Shown here piece after piece: positions 17,232 to 30,769 of a DNA stretch of 64,000 nt. The notes under the pieces are model-generated. The model saw only the letters and a list, made by a program, of their open reading frames with translations, was not told the origin of the DNA and made no database searches. The position numbers were made by a program, and so were the translations under genes. Numbering within the stretch: the first letter of the stretch is position 1; the number at the start of each line of letters is the position of its first letter. Origin of the DNA: Polyangium fumosum (GTDB lineage Bacteria > Myxococcota_A > Polyangia > Polyangiales > Polyangiaceae); contig NZ_SSMQ01000043.1 of assembly GCF_005144585.1 (NCBI RefSeq), positions 45,766-109,765 on the forward strand, given 5' to 3'.

Positions 17232-18344
17232 TCAATCAACGCGGGGGGCGCCGCCCCCCACACCCCCGGACGCGCGCGCGATCACCTGGCTGAAGACTTC
17301 CACGGCCCATTCGAGATCACTCTTCATCACGAATTCGTCCGGGGCATGCGCCTGCGCGATGTCGCCGGGGCCGATCACCACGGAATCGATGCCCGCGCTG
17401 GAGAAGAGCGCGGCCTCGGTCCAGAACGGGAGCGTCGACTCGGCGCGGGGGAGCGAGCCGAGGAGCGCGCGGAACGGCGCCACGTCGCGGGTCTCGAAGG
17501 GCGACATCGAGATCACCGTCCGCGTCTCGATTCCCTCGCCCGCCGCGCGCGCGCGCGCCGCGAGCTCGGCCTCGAAGGCCGCCACGTCGAACCCGGGCGG
17601 CGGCCGCACCGAGAACGTGAGCGAGGCCCGGTGCGGCACCACGTTGAACGCGACGCCCCCCTCGATGGAGGCCACGTTCATGCAGAGCCCCTTCATGTCG
17701 GCGGGCCCGCGATCGAGCCAGCGCCGCCCGAGCTCGTCGAGCCCGACCGCGAGCCGGGCCATCGTGACGACCGGCTTCGGCATGTGATCGGCGCCCGACG
17801 AGTGGCCCCCGCGCCCGAGCACCTCGGCCGCGAGCGCCACGCAGCCGCGGTGCCGCACGCCCACCGTGCGTCCCGTCGGCTCGCAGACCACGGCGCGCTT
17901 CACGACCTGGGCCCACGGGCTCGCCAGGAAATGCCGGATGCACGTGCCCGTCCGCTCCTCGTCGCCGGAGAAGACCACGCCCACGTTGCGCGGCTTCTTG
18001 CCTTCGAGCGCGACGAGCGTCGCGGCGATCGCGCCCTTCGTGTCCGCCGCGCCGAGCCCGATCACGCGATCGGCCGTGACCACGCCTTCCCACGGATCCA
18101 CGGTCCATCCGCTGTTCGCGGGCACCGTGTCGACGTGCGCGTTGATGATCGTGTGCGGCTCGCCCCAGCGTGCGGCCACGTACGCGCCCGTGCCTTCGGC
18201 GCGCGGCACCTCGACGACGCTGACCTCGTCCGCGCCGAGCTCGGCGAGCGCGCGGGAGAGCATGCGGCAGATCGACGGCTCGTCGCCCCCGGGGTTGTCG
18301 GTGCGGTGTCGGATGAGCTCGGCGAGCAGGGCGGCGGGATCCAT
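17232..18344 (-). CDS. M20 family metallopeptidase / deacylase (ArgE/DapE-like)
   Basis: 370 residues from the ATG at 18344. Di-zinc M20 motifs are present: NAHVDTVP, GLGAADTKGA and FSGDEERTG, then the dimerisation domain containing RGGHSSGADHMPKP, and a C-terminal histidine in AQAHAPDEFV. These enzymes remove acyl or aminoacyl groups (acetylornithine, succinyl-DAP, peptides). Without pathway neighbours the substrate is open. Convergent with the small membrane protein gene, 32 bp apart. The ATG at 18362 is an alternative start. Confidence 0.88.
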   Translation of the reverse strand: MDPAALLAELIRHRTDNPGGDEPSICRMLSRALAELGADEVSVVEVPRAEGTGAYVAARWGEPHTIINAHVDTVPANSGWTVDPWEGVVTADRVIGLGAADTKGAIAATLVALEGKKPRNVGVVFSGDEERTGTCIRHFLASPWAQVVKRAVVCEPTGRTVGVRHRGCVALAAEVLGRGGHSSGADHMPKPVVTMARLAVGLDELGRRWLDRGPADMKGLCMNVASIEGGVAFNVVPHRASLTFSVRPPPGFDVAAFEAELAARARAAGEGIETRTVISMSPFETRDVAPFRALLGSLPRAESTLPFWTEAALFSSAGIDSVVIGPGDIAQAHAPDEFVMKSDLEWAVEVFSQVIARASGGVGGGAPRVD

Positions 18345-18512
18345 GGCCGAGCATCCTACCATCCCCGCACTCCCTTCCAAGTCGAAGCGCTCGAACGAGC
18401 GGAGCCACGGCAAGCTCGGCCTCGCCCGCGGGGGCCTGGGCGTTCGGAACGGCGTACGGACGGTCACTTCATGACGCAGGCGAAAGCGCGACGCGAGCGC
18501 CGCCGCGCCGGT

Positions 18513-20630
18513 TCATGGGCAGAGCGCCGGGAGCGTCAGCGTGTTGTTGTTCTCCACGCATTCACTCGCGAGGGCGTTGCCGGCGCCGTCCTCGTCGACC
18601 GAGAGCACGAGGCTCACGAACCCGGCGGCCGCGGCGGCGTCGAGGGTCGATTCCAAGGGTTTTGAGGACCAACCCGGCGCGAGCGGCTCGTCGAGCTTGC
18701 CGGATGCGAGCAAGGTCCTCGTCCCGTCTTGCGCCACGCCTTGAAGGGCCCAGGAGAGCCCCACCGGCGCGGCGCCGGCGCCTCGGTTTTCCACGCGGAA
18801 CACGAGCCGCCCCGACGCGGGGCACCCCTCGCTGCAGCTCGCGAAGACGACGGGCACGAGGTCCGGCGCGACGAGCGCGCCGAGCGCGCTGAAGCCGCCC
18901 TCGCGGAACGAGTTGCGCCCGAGCCAGTGAGGCATCTCCTTCGCGGGGATACGCAGATCGTCCTCCACGTTCGTGATGTGGTAGGCGTGCTGGTTCCAGA
19001 CGGGCCGGCCCGTGGCCCAGTCGTTGCCGGCGCCCGACAGCACGGTGATGCCCGTCCACGGCCCGGCGAAATACCCGTTGTTGGACGCGAGGACGATGTC
19101 CGCGTGCCCGTCGGCGTCGACGTCGGCCATCACGGGATATTCGTGATACGTCGCGCTCACGTGCTCGGGCATCTGCGCGACGACGGCGCCCGTGGATCCA
19201 TCGAAGATCCACAAGGTCTGCTCGTCCGCGTACACCACCTCCGCCTTCTTGTCGCCATTGAAATCGAAGACGGACGAGCCCGTGACGAACGAGGTATTGT
19301 CCTGGATCGGCGCCGTCCAGAGGACCCCGTCCGCCTCCTCCGGATCCAGCACCGCGTAGACCGCGCTCGCGGCGACGCCGATCTCGGGCTTCCCATCTCC
19401 GTCGAAATCGGCGACGGTCGGCGGGCCGCCGTAGGCGCCGAGCACCCCGGCGCGGCTCCATAACGTGGAACCGTCGCCCGGATGCAGGATGGACACCGTG
19501 CCGGCATGAATGACGACGATCTCGGGCATGGTTGGATCCGCGCCCGGGATGTCGAAGTTGGCCACGGCGGCATGTCCGCCCGGCCCTGTCCACAACGTCG
19601 ACCCGTCGAGCCGGCTCACACCCGCGCCGCTCACGATTTCCATCGTCCCGTCCTGATCCAGATCGACGAAAAACGACGTGGGGCTGTGGAAGTCGAGGGC
19701 CCCGAAATACCAGTCGTGCGCGAGGGCCGTCGTCACCCTCACCTGCCCGTCGCTGGTGCAGACGGTGCTCCCCGCCAGGATCTCGGCGTTCCCCGTCCCG
19801 TCGGCGTCGGCGATGGCGGGATACGCATACGCGCCGACGCCCGCGGGGCAACTCCAGAGGGGCGTCCCTTGGTGGTCGAATGCGAGCAGATGGCCCCCCT
19901 TGTCGATCGTGTACACCTCGGGCGAGCCGTTTCGATCCGCGTCGCCGATGGCCACACCCGCGGCGCCCCGCGGGCCGGGCGCGCTCCAGAGCTCCGCGCC
20001 GTCCTTGCCCGAGATTGCGCGAAGGTATCCATCGCCGAACCATCCCGTGGAGCCCGTATACGTGGTGAACACGATGTCGGGGATGTCCTTCGCGTCGATC
20101 TGGCCATCGCCGTTGTCGTCGTCGAGGTTTCCGACGACCGGCGTCACGATGACCTGGTTGTACGCGGGGGCGATGGCGAATGTATCCTTGCGCCATTTCA
20201 CGACGGGATTGAGCTCGCCTGGCGGAGCCGTGAACTGACACGCCGCGTCCGACGTGACGCTCTCCGCGGGCGGAGGGTCGCTGCAGAAATCGGCCATCGC
20301 GCCGCCGGCACCACCCATGCCGCCCATGCCACCGGCGCCGCCCATACCTCCAGCGCCGCCCATACCTCCAGCGCCGCCCATACCTCCGGCGCCGCCCGTG
20401 CCTCCCATACCGCCGGCGCCGCCCGTGCCTCCCATACCGCCGGCCCCACCCATACCGCCGGCCCCGCCCATACCGCCGGCCCCGCCCATGCCGCCGGCCG
20501 CGCTTCCCGTCGTGTGCGTCGTGTCGTCGGTGCCGCCGCATGCGACCGCGGCCGTCAGCGTGAACAACGCCATAGACTTCGCCGCGACGAACGACGCTCC
20601 GACCCTTCGTGCAAGATGAATGCTCGTCAC
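18513..20630 (-). CDS. Lipoprotein with VCBS/FG-GAP repeats and C-terminal CARDB-like domain
   Basis: 705 residues from a GTG at 20630 with GAGGAGG upstream. The signal ends in a lipobox AAVACGG. A long Gly-Met-Ala spacer (about residues 37-110) precedes a repeat domain. That domain has at least seven calcium-loop-like units (DDDNGDGQID, DADRNGSPEV, DADGTGNAEI, DLDQDGTMEI, DFDGDGKPEI, DFNGDKKAEV, DVDADGHADI), typical of integrin-type FG-GAP/VCBS propellers. The last ~120 residues (APDLVPV through FRVENRG to CVENNNTLTLP) match the CARDB adhesion fold. Likely a surface adhesin or scaffold. Confidence 0.85.
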   Translation of the reverse strand: MTSIHLARRVGASFVAAKSMALFTLTAAVACGGTDDTTHTTGSAAGGMGGAGGMGGAGGMGGAGGMGGTGGAGGMGGTGGAGGMGGAGGMGGAGGMGGAGGMGGMGGAGGAMADFCSDPPPAESVTSDAACQFTAPPGELNPVVKWRKDTFAIAPAYNQVIVTPVVGNLDDDNGDGQIDAKDIPDIVFTTYTGSTGWFGDGYLRAISGKDGAELWSAPGPRGAAGVAIGDADRNGSPEVYTIDKGGHLLAFDHQGTPLWSCPAGVGAYAYPAIADADGTGNAEILAGSTVCTSDGQVRVTTALAHDWYFGALDFHSPTSFFVDLDQDGTMEIVSGAGVSRLDGSTLWTGPGGHAAVANFDIPGADPTMPEIVVIHAGTVSILHPGDGSTLWSRAGVLGAYGGPPTVADFDGDGKPEIGVAASAVYAVLDPEEADGVLWTAPIQDNTSFVTGSSVFDFNGDKKAEVVYADEQTLWIFDGSTGAVVAQMPEHVSATYHEYPVMADVDADGHADIVLASNNGYFAGPWTGITVLSGAGNDWATGRPVWNQHAYHITNVEDDLRIPAKEMPHWLGRNSFREGGFSALGALVAPDLVPVVFASCSEGCPASGRLVFRVENRGAGAAPVGLSWALQGVAQDGTRTLLASGKLDEPLAPGWSSKPLESTLDAAAAAGFVSLVLSVDEDGAGNALASECVENNNTLTLPALCP
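20308..20502. repeat. 18-bp tandem repeat coding for Gly-Met-Gly-Gly-Ala-Gly
   Basis: About ten imperfect 18-bp units (consensus CCGCCGGCCCCGCCCATA on the plus strand) encode the six-residue GGMGGA spacer of the FG-GAP lipoprotein. The period keeps frame, so spacer length can vary without breaking the gene. Confidence 0.8.
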
Positions 20631-20881
20631 CCGTATCCTCCTCACGTGGCGCGCCGACTCTACACGATTCGGCGGGGCCGTGACGTCCGCGTCGACCACA
20701 ATTTGCTTCATGCCTACTCGACCTTCGACAAATCGACTATTCTCTTGGTCTCATGGTGCGAGCCCGGATCGCACGCGCACGCGCGCGGAGGCCCCGATCC
20801 AGCCCGCCGCGTCGCCGTTTGATCCGTTCACGGTGCTCGTCCGTAGCGGGGAGCCGTCTTTCTGACCCTCAGGAGCTCGTC

Positions 20882-21925
20882 ATGCGCATTCTCGTCCTCC
20901 TCTTCTCCCTGGTCCTGCTGATTGCCACGCCTGCCTCAGCGCTCGCCGCCCCCTCGGTGGCCGTACGGCCCGTCTCCTTCACCGTCACGAATCCACTGGA
21001 GCTCGGTGCACTCCGGACGGTGCGGGGCTCGTTGTATCTCCCCGCCAAGAACACCCAGTGTCGGAAGTCGGTGATGCTCCTCATCCCGGGGCTCTCGTAC
21101 GGCGCCTGGGCGTGGGACTTCCCGTTCGAACCCGACACCTATTCGGTCGCGCGTGCCCTGGCGTCCCAAGGCTTCCCGGCGATCGCCATCGATAAGCTGG
21201 GTTATGGTGCTTCGGATCACCCGAACGGCTACACCCTCACGGTGGAATCCTACGCGGCGATGACGTCGCAGATCGTGACGCAGCTCCGGACCGGCCTGTA
21301 CCAGACGCCCTTGCCGTCCTTGCCCATGGCGTTCTCGCGGGTGGGGCTCATGGGCCATTCGGCAGGCACCGAGATCGCCGAGCTGACAGCAGCCCTCTTC
21401 GGGGGTGTCGACGTGCTCATCGCCACCGGGTACACGCACGTCCCCACGCCGCGCATCTTGACGGACTTCACCACCGGCGACAGCGTGCGCGCCGCGCTGT
21501 CCGACCATGTGTACTTCGGCGGGACGGTCGAACAGCGGACCGAGTACATGTACAATCTCTCCCACGCAGATCCGTCCGTGGTCGCCGTCGACACGGCGAT
21601 GGCCGAGCTCACGCCTTCGGGCGAGATCCTCACCATCAGCTCCCAGCCCTCGCGCCTGGTCATGGGCCTCATCACCGCGCCCGTACTGCTGGTGCTCGCG
21701 GAGCATGACCTTCTTTTCCCCCCGGCGCTCTTGGGGGTGCCCGTGGGCGAGCTGGAATTGGCCCTCTTCGCGTTGTCCGCGGACAAGGCGCTCCACGTCG
21801 TCCCCGACGCCGGGCATTCCTTCATGCTCCACACAAACGCGCCGGAGACGAACGCGGCCATCGTCGACTGGCTCTCCGAGCGCGTCCCAGCTTGCCAGGC
21901 GTCCGGCCTCCCGCAGTTGTTCTGA
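20882..21925 (+). CDS. Secreted alpha/beta hydrolase (lipase/esterase-like)
   Basis: 347 residues from the ATG at 20882, with AGGAG upstream. A good signal peptide (LVLLFSLVLLIATPASALAA) indicates export. Hydrolase features are LLIPGLSYGAWAW (oxyanion region), GHSAG (Ser160), LVLAEHDLLFPPALL (acid strand) and PDAGHSFMLH (His). The substrate is unknown; an extracellular esterase or lipase is plausible. It is the last plus-strand gene before repeat element 1. Confidence 0.82.
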   Translation: MRILVLLFSLVLLIATPASALAAPSVAVRPVSFTVTNPLELGALRTVRGSLYLPAKNTQCRKSVMLLIPGLSYGAWAWDFPFEPDTYSVARALASQGFPAIAIDKLGYGASDHPNGYTLTVESYAAMTSQIVTQLRTGLYQTPLPSLPMAFSRVGLMGHSAGTEIAELTAALFGGVDVLIATGYTHVPTPRILTDFTTGDSVRAALSDHVYFGGTVEQRTEYMYNLSHADPSVVAVDTAMAELTPSGEILTISSQPSRLVMGLITAPVLLVLAEHDLLFPPALLGVPVGELELALFALSADKALHVVPDAGHSFMLHTNAPETNAAIVDWLSERVPACQASGLPQLF

Positions 21926-21970
21926 GACGGTGTTTACCCACCCCAACGCTCTCCTCTGGGAAGCGCTTCG

Positions 21971-22267
21971 CTGGGGCGTTGCCCCAGGCCCCACCCGGGG
22001 CTATCCGCCCCGGGACCCGGACCAGCGAGGCGCTGGACCCAGGGTCGATGAACTGCGCGATGCGCAGTTCATCGAACGGGCCGAGTCAAGACCACGAGCG
22101 ACCCCGCCAGCCAAGACGGCAGCGCTGACGGTTCCGCCGGTAACGCGGTCCCAACGGCCTGTGGGAAGAACTGCGCATCGCGCAGTTCTTCCCTAAATGG
22201 TCCAGGGCTGGCCCTGGTTCGGGTCGAGGGGCGAACAGCCCCCGCGGGGCCCGGGGCAGCGCCCCGG
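21971..22267. repeat. REPIN-like repeat element, copy 1
   Basis: About 297 bp in the convergent gap between the secreted hydrolase and meaB. It has inverted ends: CTGGGGCGTTGCCCCAGG on the left, and on the right a related GGGGCAGCGCCCCGG. It also has two internal hairpins. Hairpin A is at 22046-22074 (13-bp arms, CGATGAACTGCGC and complement, loop GAT). Hairpin B is at 22163-22193 (14-bp arms, GGGAAGAACTGCGC and complement, loop ATC). A closely similar element lies at 30770-31072 in the same orientation. The rest of this gap (21926-22321) shows no gene. Confidence 0.85.
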
Positions 22268-22321
22268 CGCGGCGGCTTGCGATGAGACCCATGCTCAGCC
22301 GCCGCGCGGAGAAGGCCTGCG

Positions 22322-23325
22322 TCAGGGAGGCCGGGTCGCGGCGGTGAAAGCCGCGAAGAGCTCATCCGCCGCGACCGGCGGCGTCATGCGCCCTGCGACG
22401 ACATCGGCCTCGATGCCCGCGAGCCGCCGTTCGACCTCGGGGTGGGCACGGAACCACCGTTCGAGCCGCTCGGTGATCAGCGACCACATCCAGGAGCGTT
22501 GCTGCTCCGCGCGCATCGCCGCGAGCTCCCCCGAGGCCTCGAGCGCCTGGCGATGCTCCTCGACCACATCCCAGAGCGCATCGAGCCCCTCGCCCGTCAG
22601 GCCCGACACCGCGAGCGCGCGGGCCTTCCAGCTCGGGCGCCTGCGCGGCAGGTAACGCAGCGCGGCCCGCAGATCGTGAAGCGCCGTCCGAGCGCGCAGA
22701 GCGCCTTCGCCGTCGCACTTGTTGACGCCGATGGCGTCCGCGAGCTCGAGGACGCCCTTCTTGATGCCCTGGAGCTCATCCCCCGCCCCCGGCAAGGCCA
22801 GCACCAGGAGGAAATCGACCATGTCGCTGACCGCGGTCTCGCCCTGCCCCACGCCCACGGTCTCGACGAGGATCACGTCGAAGCCGGCGGCCTCGCAGAG
22901 CAGCATCGTCTCGCGCGTGCGTCGCGCGATGCCTCCGGGCGTGAGCCCGCTCGGCGACGGCCGGATGAACGCCTCTTTTTCGAGCGAGAGCCTCGCCATG
23001 CGTGTCTTGTCGCCGAGGATCGACCCCCCCGAGATCGAGCTCGACGGATCGATGGCGAGCACCGCGACCCTCTTGCCGCGCGACAGGAGGCGCATCCCGA
23101 ACTCGTCGAGGAACGTGCTCTTTCCGACGCCGGGCACGCCCGTCACGCCGACCCGCCGCGCGCCGCCCGTCGCGGGCAAGAGGCGGGTGAGGAGCGCTTG
23201 CGCGAGCGCGGCGTCGGTCTCGTCGCGGCTCTCGACGAGCGTGATCGCCTGGGCGAGCACGGCCCGATCGCGCTCCCGAACGCCACGCTCGTAGGCATCC
23301 AGCGAGAGGCGCGGACGCCTGCGCG

Positions 23326-23329
<4 letters not shown>
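22322..23329 (-). CDS. meaB: MeaB-like GTPase, methylmalonyl-CoA mutase chaperone
   Basis: 335 residues. G3E-family P-loop GTPase with Walker [10 protein letters not shown], the [18 protein letters not shown] switch region, ETVGVGQGE and the NKCD specificity motif. MeaB loads and protects adenosylcobalamin on methylmalonyl-CoA mutase and ejects damaged cofactor. It is the last gene of the mutase operon and its ATG overlaps the mutB stop (ATGA at 23326-23329), which suggests equal production with its client. Length and motifs are normal for the family. Confidence 0.93.
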
Positions 23330-25469
<2,140 letters not shown>

Positions 25470-25473
<4 letters not shown>

Positions 25474-27176
25474 GAGAGGACCCCGAGCAGCTCGGAGAGA
25501 ACGGTCACTGCGTCGCAACCGAGGAAGATGAAGCCGTCGACGCCGGCCTCGCGCAGCGACGTATCGAGCCGGGAAGGCCGGCCCGCGACGAGGACACGCT
25601 TGCAGCCGGCGGCCTTGAGCGCGCGCGCGCGCTCGGCGGCCTCGGTCGTGTACCGCTCGTCGGTGCCGCAGAGGCACACGAGGGGGGCGGGCTCGTCCGT
25701 CGTGCTCTCCCGCGTGCGAATGCCGCCCGCGGCGAAGAAGCCCGCGGCGAAGCCTGCGCGTGGGCGTGACTCGGCGAAGGAGCCGAGCGTCACCAGCACC
25801 GCTTCCGGTGGGGTCTCCGCGGCCTCCGCGCGCGCGCGGAGCGCCTCGAACGCCGCGGCGTCGCGTTCGGCCGCGAGGGCGTGCGCGGCCCGGGGAGGCG
25901 CCTCCTCGCTCGGCACGGGGCGCGTCTGCGTCTCGTCGAGGTGGGCGAACTCGGACACGCCGAGGATGGGGACCTTGCGTTTCGCGATCCGCTCGCGCCA
26001 ATTGCGCGCGACGGCCTCGATCCTCGCGGCGAGGCGGCCGCTCTCCAGCGCGTCGGTCATGCCCCCTTCCCGTTCGAGGGCCCGGAAGCGCTGCCACGCC
26101 TCGCGGGCGAGCGCGTCCGTGAGGGTCTCGAAGTAGTACGAGCCGCCGGCAGGATCGGCGACCTTGCCGAGGAAGCTCTCCTCGCGCAGGACGAGCCCCG
26201 TATTGCGCGCGACACGACGGGCGAGCGCGGACGGGACGCCGAAGGCCTGATCAAATGCGTTGGGCGTGACGAGATCGGCGCCGCCGAGGATCGCGGAAAA
26301 CATCTGGGTCGTGACGCGGAGCATGTTCACCCAGGGATCCCGCGTCGTGAGCGTCCGGGAGGAGCACACGGCGTGGACCTTCGTGCGCGGACCGCTGGGC
26401 GCGCCGACGGCCGCGAGGAGCTTCCGAAAGCACGTCCGGAGCGCGCGGAGCTTGCACAATTCGACGAACGTGTCCCGACCGACCGCGATTTGCACGGCGA
26501 TCTGGCGCGCCGCCTGCTCCGGCGAGAGCCCCGATTCGAGCAGCACATCGAGGTAACGCGCGCCCGTCGAGAGCGCGAAGGCGATCTCGTCCGCGGCGTC
26601 CGCCCCGGCGTCGTGGTACGGCAGCGTCGAGACGAGCACGGCCGACGCCCCCGGCGCGCGTGCTTCGACGAAATGGGCGACGCGACCGAGCGCCGCAAGC
26701 TCCTCGGCGAGGGTCGCGAACGGCGCGGCGCCCCGCGCGCGGGAGGCGAGCGGGTCCATGCAAAGAGCGAAGCGCGACGCGGCCACGGGCGTGAGGGCAG
26801 AGACGTGGCGCTCCACGGCCTCCATCGAGGCGACGTCCTCCGTATCGAAGACGAAAAACGTCTGCGCGAAATCCGCGGGCGCGAGCGCCGCGCCGCACGC
26901 ATCGCCGAGCCCGAGCCAGAGCGCGTCGGCGCACCCTTCGACGTCGGCCACGAGATCGGCGGCGGTCGCGCCGCGCGCCTGCCGCATGCAGATCCGGAAC
27001 GGCGGCGCGGAGGGATCCCCCGAGGCGCGCGCGGCGGCCGGAGCCTCGGTGTAGAGAGGCGCGATCAGGATCCGCTCCATCGCCTCGTGGACGAGGGCGG
27101 ATTCGAACGAGCGACCTCCCAGCTCTTTTTCGACCTGGGCGCGCCACGCGGCGACCGTGACGGGCGGGAACTCCAT
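25470..27176 (-). CDS. mutA: Methylmalonyl-CoA mutase, small subunit
   Basis: 568 residues from the ATG at 27176, with GAGGAG upstream. It is homologous to the mutase barrel ([31 protein letters not shown]) but has a degenerate cobalamin domain without the DXHXXG motif: [10 protein letters not shown] and [11 protein letters not shown] lie where it would be. That is as expected for the non-catalytic MutA partner. Shorter than many MutA proteins (about 620-640), mainly at the N-terminus. It starts 14 bp after the icmF stop. Confidence 0.92.
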
Positions 27177-27190
27177 GGCAGGCTCCTCTT

Positions 27191-30100
27191 TCACATGTTG
27201 CGCCGGTACTGGCCGCCGACCTGATACAGCGCATGCGAGAGCTGCCCGAGCGTGCAGACCTTGCATGCCTCCATGAGCGCGTCGAAGATGTTGCCGCCCT
27301 CGACCGCCGCATGCTTCACGGCTTCCAGGGCGGCCGGCGCCGCGCCCGCGTTTCGCTTCCAGAATGCGTCGCGCACGTCGATCGCGCCGTCCTTCTCCTC
27401 CTGGGTCGCGCGGATGACCTCGGGCGGCGAGACCGTCGGCGAGCCCTTCGGATCGAGGAACGTATTGACCCCGATGATGGGCAGCGTCCCATTGTGCTTG
27501 AGCGTCTCGTAGTAGAGCGACTCTTCCTGGATCTTCGAGCGCTGGTACATGCGCTCCATCGCGCCGAGCACGCCGCCGCGCTCCGAGATCGAGCGGAACT
27601 CGTTCAGCACGGCCGCCTCGACGAGATCGGTCAGCTCCTCGACGATGAACGAGCCTTGGGTCGGGTTCTCGTTCTTGGACAGGCCGAACTCGCGGGCAAT
27701 GATGAGCTGGATCGCGAGCGCGCGCCGGACGCTCTCCTCGGTCGGCGTCGTGATCGCCTCGTCATACGCGTTCGTGTGGAGCGAGTTGCAGTTGTCCTGG
27801 AGCGCGAGGAGGGCTTGCAGGGTCGTCCGGATGTCGTTGAACGCGATCTCCTGGGCGTGGAGCGAGCGGCCCGAGGTCTGGATGTGATACTTGAGCTTCT
27901 GCGAGCGATCGTTGCCGCCGTACTTGTCGCGCATCGTCTTCGCCCAGATGCGCCGCGCCACGCGCCCGATGACGGTGTATTCGGGATCCATGCCGTTCGA
28001 GAAGAAAAACGACAGGTTCGGGGCGAAGTCGTCGATGTGCATCCCGCGCGAGAGGTAGTATTCGACGAACGTGAAGCCGTTCGCCAGCGTGAACGCGAGC
28101 TGCGATATCGGGTTCGCCCCGGCCTCCGCGATGTGGTAGCCGGAGATCGAGACCGAATAGAAGTTCCGGACCTTCCGGTCGATGAAGTACTGCTGGATGT
28201 CCCCCATCAGCCGCAGCGCGAACTCGGTCGAGAAGATGCACGTGTTTTGCGCCTGATCTTCCTTGAGGATGTCGGCCTGCACCGTGCCGCGGACCGTCGA
28301 GAGCGTCGCCGCGCGGATCTTCTCGTAGACCTCGCGGGGCAAGACCTCGTCGCCGGAGACGCCGAGGAGCATCAGCCCGAGGCCATCATTGCCGGCCGGC
28401 AAGGTCCCCTGGTAGCTCGGGCGTGGCACGCCGCGCTTCGCGAACATGTCGGTGATCTTCTGCTCGACCTCCGCCACCTTCCCCTGGCTCCGGATCCATT
28501 TCTCGCAGCCCTGGTCGATCGCGGCATTGAGGAAGAAGCCGAGCAGCATGGGCGCCGGCCCATTGATGGTCATCGACACCGAGGTCGTCGGATCCGAAAG
28601 ATCAAAGCCCGAGTAGAGCTTCTTCGCGTCGTCGACGTTGGCGATCGAGACGCCGGAGTTGCCGACCTTCCCGTAGATGTCGGGCCGAGGATCCGGATCC
28701 TCGCCGTAGAGCGTGACGGAGTCGAACGCCGTCGAGAGCCGCTTGGCGGGCAGGCCGCGCGAGACATAGTGGAAACGCCTGTTCGTGCGCTCCGGGCCGC
28801 CCTCGCCCGCGAACATGCGCGCCGGGTCCTCGTTCTCCCGCTTGAGCGGGAAGACCCCTGCCGTGAACGGGAACTGCCCCGGCGGCGCCTCGCGGAGGAG
28901 CCACGTCAAGAGATCGCCCCAGTCCTCGTATTTCGGCAGGGAGACCTTCGGGATCCGGAGGTGCGAGAGCGACTCGGACACGAGGTCGAGCTCGATGACC
29001 TTGTCTCGGACCTGGAATTGGTACTTGGCCGCGGCATACCGCCGCTTGGTGGCGGGCCACTCGTCGAGGAGCTTCTTGCATTCGGGGGCGAGGCGTGATT
29101 CGAGGTCCCGATAAAGCTCCACGAGCTCGCCGAGGAAGGGCGGCTCCCCCTCGATGCGCTGCGTGACCAGCACGGTATCGGCCGGGCCGGTCGGCTCCAC
29201 GATTTCGAGGTGCTTCTTGCCGACGTTGGCGCGCAGGGCCTCGATGCTGCCGTGAAGCTGGTACATCCTCCGGGCGATCGCCGCCTGGGCGCGCACGAAG
29301 GCGTCGTAGGACTCGCAGGTCTCGACGATCTCGGCGAGGTACCGCGTGCGCTCCGGAGGGATGATCCAGCGCTTTTCGCTCATTCCAGGGGTGAGCTCGA
29401 TGCGAGATTGGAAGGGGGCGCGCGCCTTCGTCGCGAGGGTCTGCATGATCGTCCGGTAGAGCCTGTTCATCCCCGGATCGTTGAACTGCGAGGCGATCGT
29501 CCCATACACGGGGACGTCGTCGTCGGCGACGTCGAAGGCGTTGTGGTTGCGCCTCCACTGCTTCTTGACGTCGCGGAGCGCGTCGAGCGAGCCGCGTTTG
29601 TCGAACTTGTTGATGGCGATGATGTCGGCGAAATCGAGCATGTCGATTTTCTCGAGCTGCGTCGCCGCGCCATACTCGGCCGTCATGAGGTACAACGAGA
29701 CGTCGGCATACTCGGTGATCTCGGTGTCGGACTGCCCGATGCCCGACGTCTCGACGACGATGAGATCAAAGCCGGCCGCGCGGCACACGTCGATCGACTC
29801 GCCCACGTGTTTCGAGAGCGCGAGGTTCGATTGGCGCGTCGCGAGCGAGCGCATGTACACGCGTGGATCGTCGATCGCGTTCATGCGGATGCGGTCGCCG
29901 AGCAGCGCGCCGCCCGACTTGCGCTTCGAGGGATCGACCGAGAGCACGGCGATCGTCTTGTCCTTGCTGTCGGCGAGGAAGCGGCGCACGAGCTCGTCGA
30001 CGAGGCTCGACTTGCCCGCGCCGCCCGTGCCAGTGATGCCGAGCACGGGCGTCCGCCTCGGCCTCGCCGGGAGCGCGGCGAGCGCTTCGCGCAGCCTGTC

Positions 30101-30649
30101 GCCGGCTTCCGGGAAGTTCTCCGCGATGGTGATGAGCGCGGCGATCGTCTCCGGCGCTCGCTCGGCGATGCGCGCGAGGTGGGGCTCGAACTCCGGGGGG
30201 CGCTTCTCGAAGTCACATCGCTCGAGCAGATCGTTGATCATCCCCTGCAGGCCCATCGCGCGTCCGTCGTCGGGCGAGTAGATGCGGGCGACGCCGTAGG
30301 CGTGCAGCTCCTCGATCTCCGAGGGGAGGATTGTCCCTCCCCCGCCGCCGAAGACCTTGATGGGAGCCCCCGCGCGCCGCAGGAGCTCGATCATGTACTT
30401 GAAGTATTCGACGTGGCCGCCCTGGTACGACGTGATCGCGATCCCCTGGACGTCCTCCTGAATGGCGCAGGTGACGATCTCGGCGACCGAGCGGTTGTGC
30501 CCGAGGTGCACGACCTCGGCGCCGGAGGCCTGCATCAGGCGGCGCATGACGTTGATGGCAGCGTCATGGCCGTCGAAGAGCGAAGCTGCGGTCACGAGGC
30601 GGACGTGGTGGCGGGGCTTGTAAGGGACGACGGCGGCGCGAGCTTGCAC
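27191..30649 (-). CDS. icmF: Fused isobutyryl-CoA mutase IcmF (B12 domain, G-protein chaperone, mutase)
   Basis: 1152 residues, GTG start with GGAAGG upstream. Domain order matches IcmF. There is an N-terminal B12 domain (LFDGHDAAI, about residue 25) and a MeaI-type GTPase with Walker [10 protein letters not shown] (about 208), [27 protein letters not shown] and NKFDKRG. A linker leads to the mutase barrel (about 600-1130), with [21 protein letters not shown] and [12 protein letters not shown]. It interconverts isobutyryl-CoA and n-butyryl-CoA, and family members also act on isovaleryl- or pivalyl-CoA. First gene of the four-gene mutase operon. Confidence 0.93.
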   Translation of the reverse strand: MQARAAVVPYKPRHHVRLVTAASLFDGHDAAINVMRRLMQASGAEVVHLGHNRSVAEIVTCAIQEDVQGIAITSYQGGHVEYFKYMIELLRRAGAPIKVFGGGGGTILPSEIEELHAYGVARIYSPDDGRAMGLQGMINDLLERCDFEKRPPEFEPHLARIAERAPETIAALITIAENFPEAGDRLREALAALPARPRRTPVLGITGTGGAGKSSLVDELVRRFLADSKDKTIAVLSVDPSKRKSGGALLGDRIRMNAIDDPRVYMRSLATRQSNLALSKHVGESIDVCRAAGFDLIVVETSGIGQSDTEITEYADVSLYLMTAEYGAATQLEKIDMLDFADIIAINKFDKRGSLDALRDVKKQWRRNHNAFDVADDDVPVYGTIASQFNDPGMNRLYRTIMQTLATKARAPFQSRIELTPGMSEKRWIIPPERTRYLAEIVETCESYDAFVRAQAAIARRMYQLHGSIEALRANVGKKHLEIVEPTGPADTVLVTQRIEGEPPFLGELVELYRDLESRLAPECKKLLDEWPATKRRYAAAKYQFQVRDKVIELDLVSESLSHLRIPKVSLPKYEDWGDLLTWLLREAPPGQFPFTAGVFPLKRENEDPARMFAGEGGPERTNRRFHYVSRGLPAKRLSTAFDSVTLYGEDPDPRPDIYGKVGNSGVSIANVDDAKKLYSGFDLSDPTTSVSMTINGPAPMLLGFFLNAAIDQGCEKWIRSQGKVAEVEQKITDMFAKRGVPRPSYQGTLPAGNDGLGLMLLGVSGDEVLPREVYEKIRAATLSTVRGTVQADILKEDQAQNTCIFSTEFALRLMGDIQQYFIDRKVRNFYSVSISGYHIAEAGANPISQLAFTLANGFTFVEYYLSRGMHIDDFAPNLSFFFSNGMDPEYTVIGRVARRIWAKTMRDKYGGNDRSQKLKYHIQTSGRSLHAQEIAFNDIRTTLQALLALQDNCNSLHTNAYDEAITTPTEESVRRALAIQLIIAREFGLSKNENPTQGSFIVEELTDLVEAAVLNEFRSISERGGVLGAMERMYQRSKIQEESLYYETLKHNGTLPIIGVNTFLDPKGSPTVSPPEVIRATQEEKDGAIDVRDAFWKRNAGAAPAALEAVKHAAVEGGNIFDALMEACKVCTLGQLSHALYQVGGQYRRNM

Positions 30650-30769
30650 GAGATGGGACCTTCCTCAGTTGCTCTTTCGGCGCACGATATATCACTGGAT
30701 CGATCGTAGGGCTCGCCTGGGATGCGTTCGTTTGGCCTCCCACGGCCCTGAGCACGGGGAAGCGCAGAG

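Noticed and set aside
30650..30769. Cobalamin riboswitch in front of the icmF operon.
   Set aside because: No B12-box-like sequence or long structured leader seen; the leader before repeat element 2 is only about 120 bp.
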